A stretch of DNA of 5,262 bases, taken from NCBI GenBank assembly GCA_014377055.1, contig JACMQJ010000740.1, forward strand, positions 1-5,262, given 5' to 3'. The stretch is from Candidatus Sericytochromatia bacterium (GTDB lineage Bacteria > Cyanobacteriota > Sericytochromatia > UBA7694 > JACMQJ01). Position numbers and translations under genes: made by a program. Shown here piece after piece: positions 4,958 through 5,262 of the stretch (position 1 is the stretch's first letter; every line of letters begins with the position of its first letter). The notes beneath the pieces are model-generated. The model was not told the origin of the DNA, searched no databases, and saw only the letters and a program-made list of their open reading frames with translations.

Positions 4958-5262
4958 ATGACAGAACCACAAAACTATAATGAATATCGACAGAGATTAT
5001 CGGCAAGACTGGATCAATTAATCGAACCTAATATGAAAAATATCTTGGTTTTTGGTGATAAATTTCATGGTTTAGAATATAAATGGAGTAACTCCGTTCC
5101 TGATAGAAAAGTAATTCATCTTGAAGATCTAAAAAAAGATTGGTTAGATGTCACCCCTGATAATCCTGAATTTATTTTACCTGTAGAAAAACAAACTTTT
5201 GATGTTTTAATTTCTTATCATGGTTTAGAAAAAGCTCTTGATCCAGAAAGACTTTTACTTGA
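4958..5262 (+). CDS. N-terminal part of an uncharacterised, methyltransferase-like protein (runs off the right edge)
   Basis: I do not recognise a specific gene. The 101 visible residues start at ATG 4958, supported by AGGA (4947-4950) 7 bases upstream, and stay open to the window edge. A charged N-terminal helix (about 7-24) is followed by KNILVFGDKFHG (27-38), which could be the first strand and turn of a Rossmann-like fold. RKVIHLEDL (50-58) could be the second strand with an acidic end. FDVLISYHGLEKALDPERLL (81-100) resembles the FDxV...LEH..DP..LL segment of class I SAM-dependent methyltransferases. The glycine-rich GxGxG of motif I is absent. The call therefore rests on pattern order, and another Rossmann-type or nucleotide-sugar enzyme is possible. 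It follows the groEL terminator, so it should have its own promoter; I see no convincing one in the 53-bp gap after the T tract. Confidence 0.55.
   Translation, partial: MTEPQNYNEYRQRLSARLDQLIEPNMKNILVFGDKFHGLEYKWSNSVPDRKVIHLEDLKKDWLDVTPDNPEFILPVEKQTFDVLISYHGLEKALDPERLLL

Overview
The window is AT-rich bacterial chromosome with ordinary housekeeping content. The GroES and GroEL sequences (for example the GroES stretch EEKTKGGIFLPDTAKEKPQ and the GroEL stretches VVLEKKFGAPQIVNDG and NDVAGDGTTT) look more cyanobacterial than proteobacterial. Together with the low GC, the HrcA/CIRCE control and the type IV pilus genes, this suggests a non-photosynthetic relative of cyanobacteria (Melainabacteria/Vampirovibrionia type). 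That placement is inference from remembered family sequences; no search was run, and a low-GC Firmicute-like lineage is the main alternative.

Layout. Bases 1-2589 are all encoded on the minus strand. In transcription order they are tRNA-Leu(UAG), tRNA-Gly(GCC) with its own strong promoter, a short monotopic sugar-phosphate transferase, a 242-bp spacer, the prepilin peptidase pilD and the start of pilM, which leaves the window at base 1. From about 2590 the direction flips. A 263-bp divergent region holds a groE promoter bracketed by two CIRCE operators, then groES and groEL on the plus strand, a strong intrinsic terminator, and the beginning of a new plus-strand gene (methyltransferase-like N-terminus) that runs off the right edge.

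How the parts work together. PilD cleaves and N-methylates type IV prepilins, and PilM is the actin-like cytoplasmic protein of the pilus alignment complex, so the left end is probably the front of a type IV pilus operon. The sugar transferase would load a sugar-1-phosphate onto a polyprenyl phosphate lipid to start a surface glycan. GroES and GroEL form the chaperonin, and the promoter architecture predicts HrcA repression released by heat or unfolded-protein load.

I found no mobile element, CRISPR array, toxin system or clearly new system. The points most worth a second look are the position of the groE promoter relative to its two CIRCE sites, an unusual nucleotide-binding motif in PilM, a mispaired tRNA-Leu acceptor stem, and the false 5' extension of the sugar transferase into a tRNA gene.
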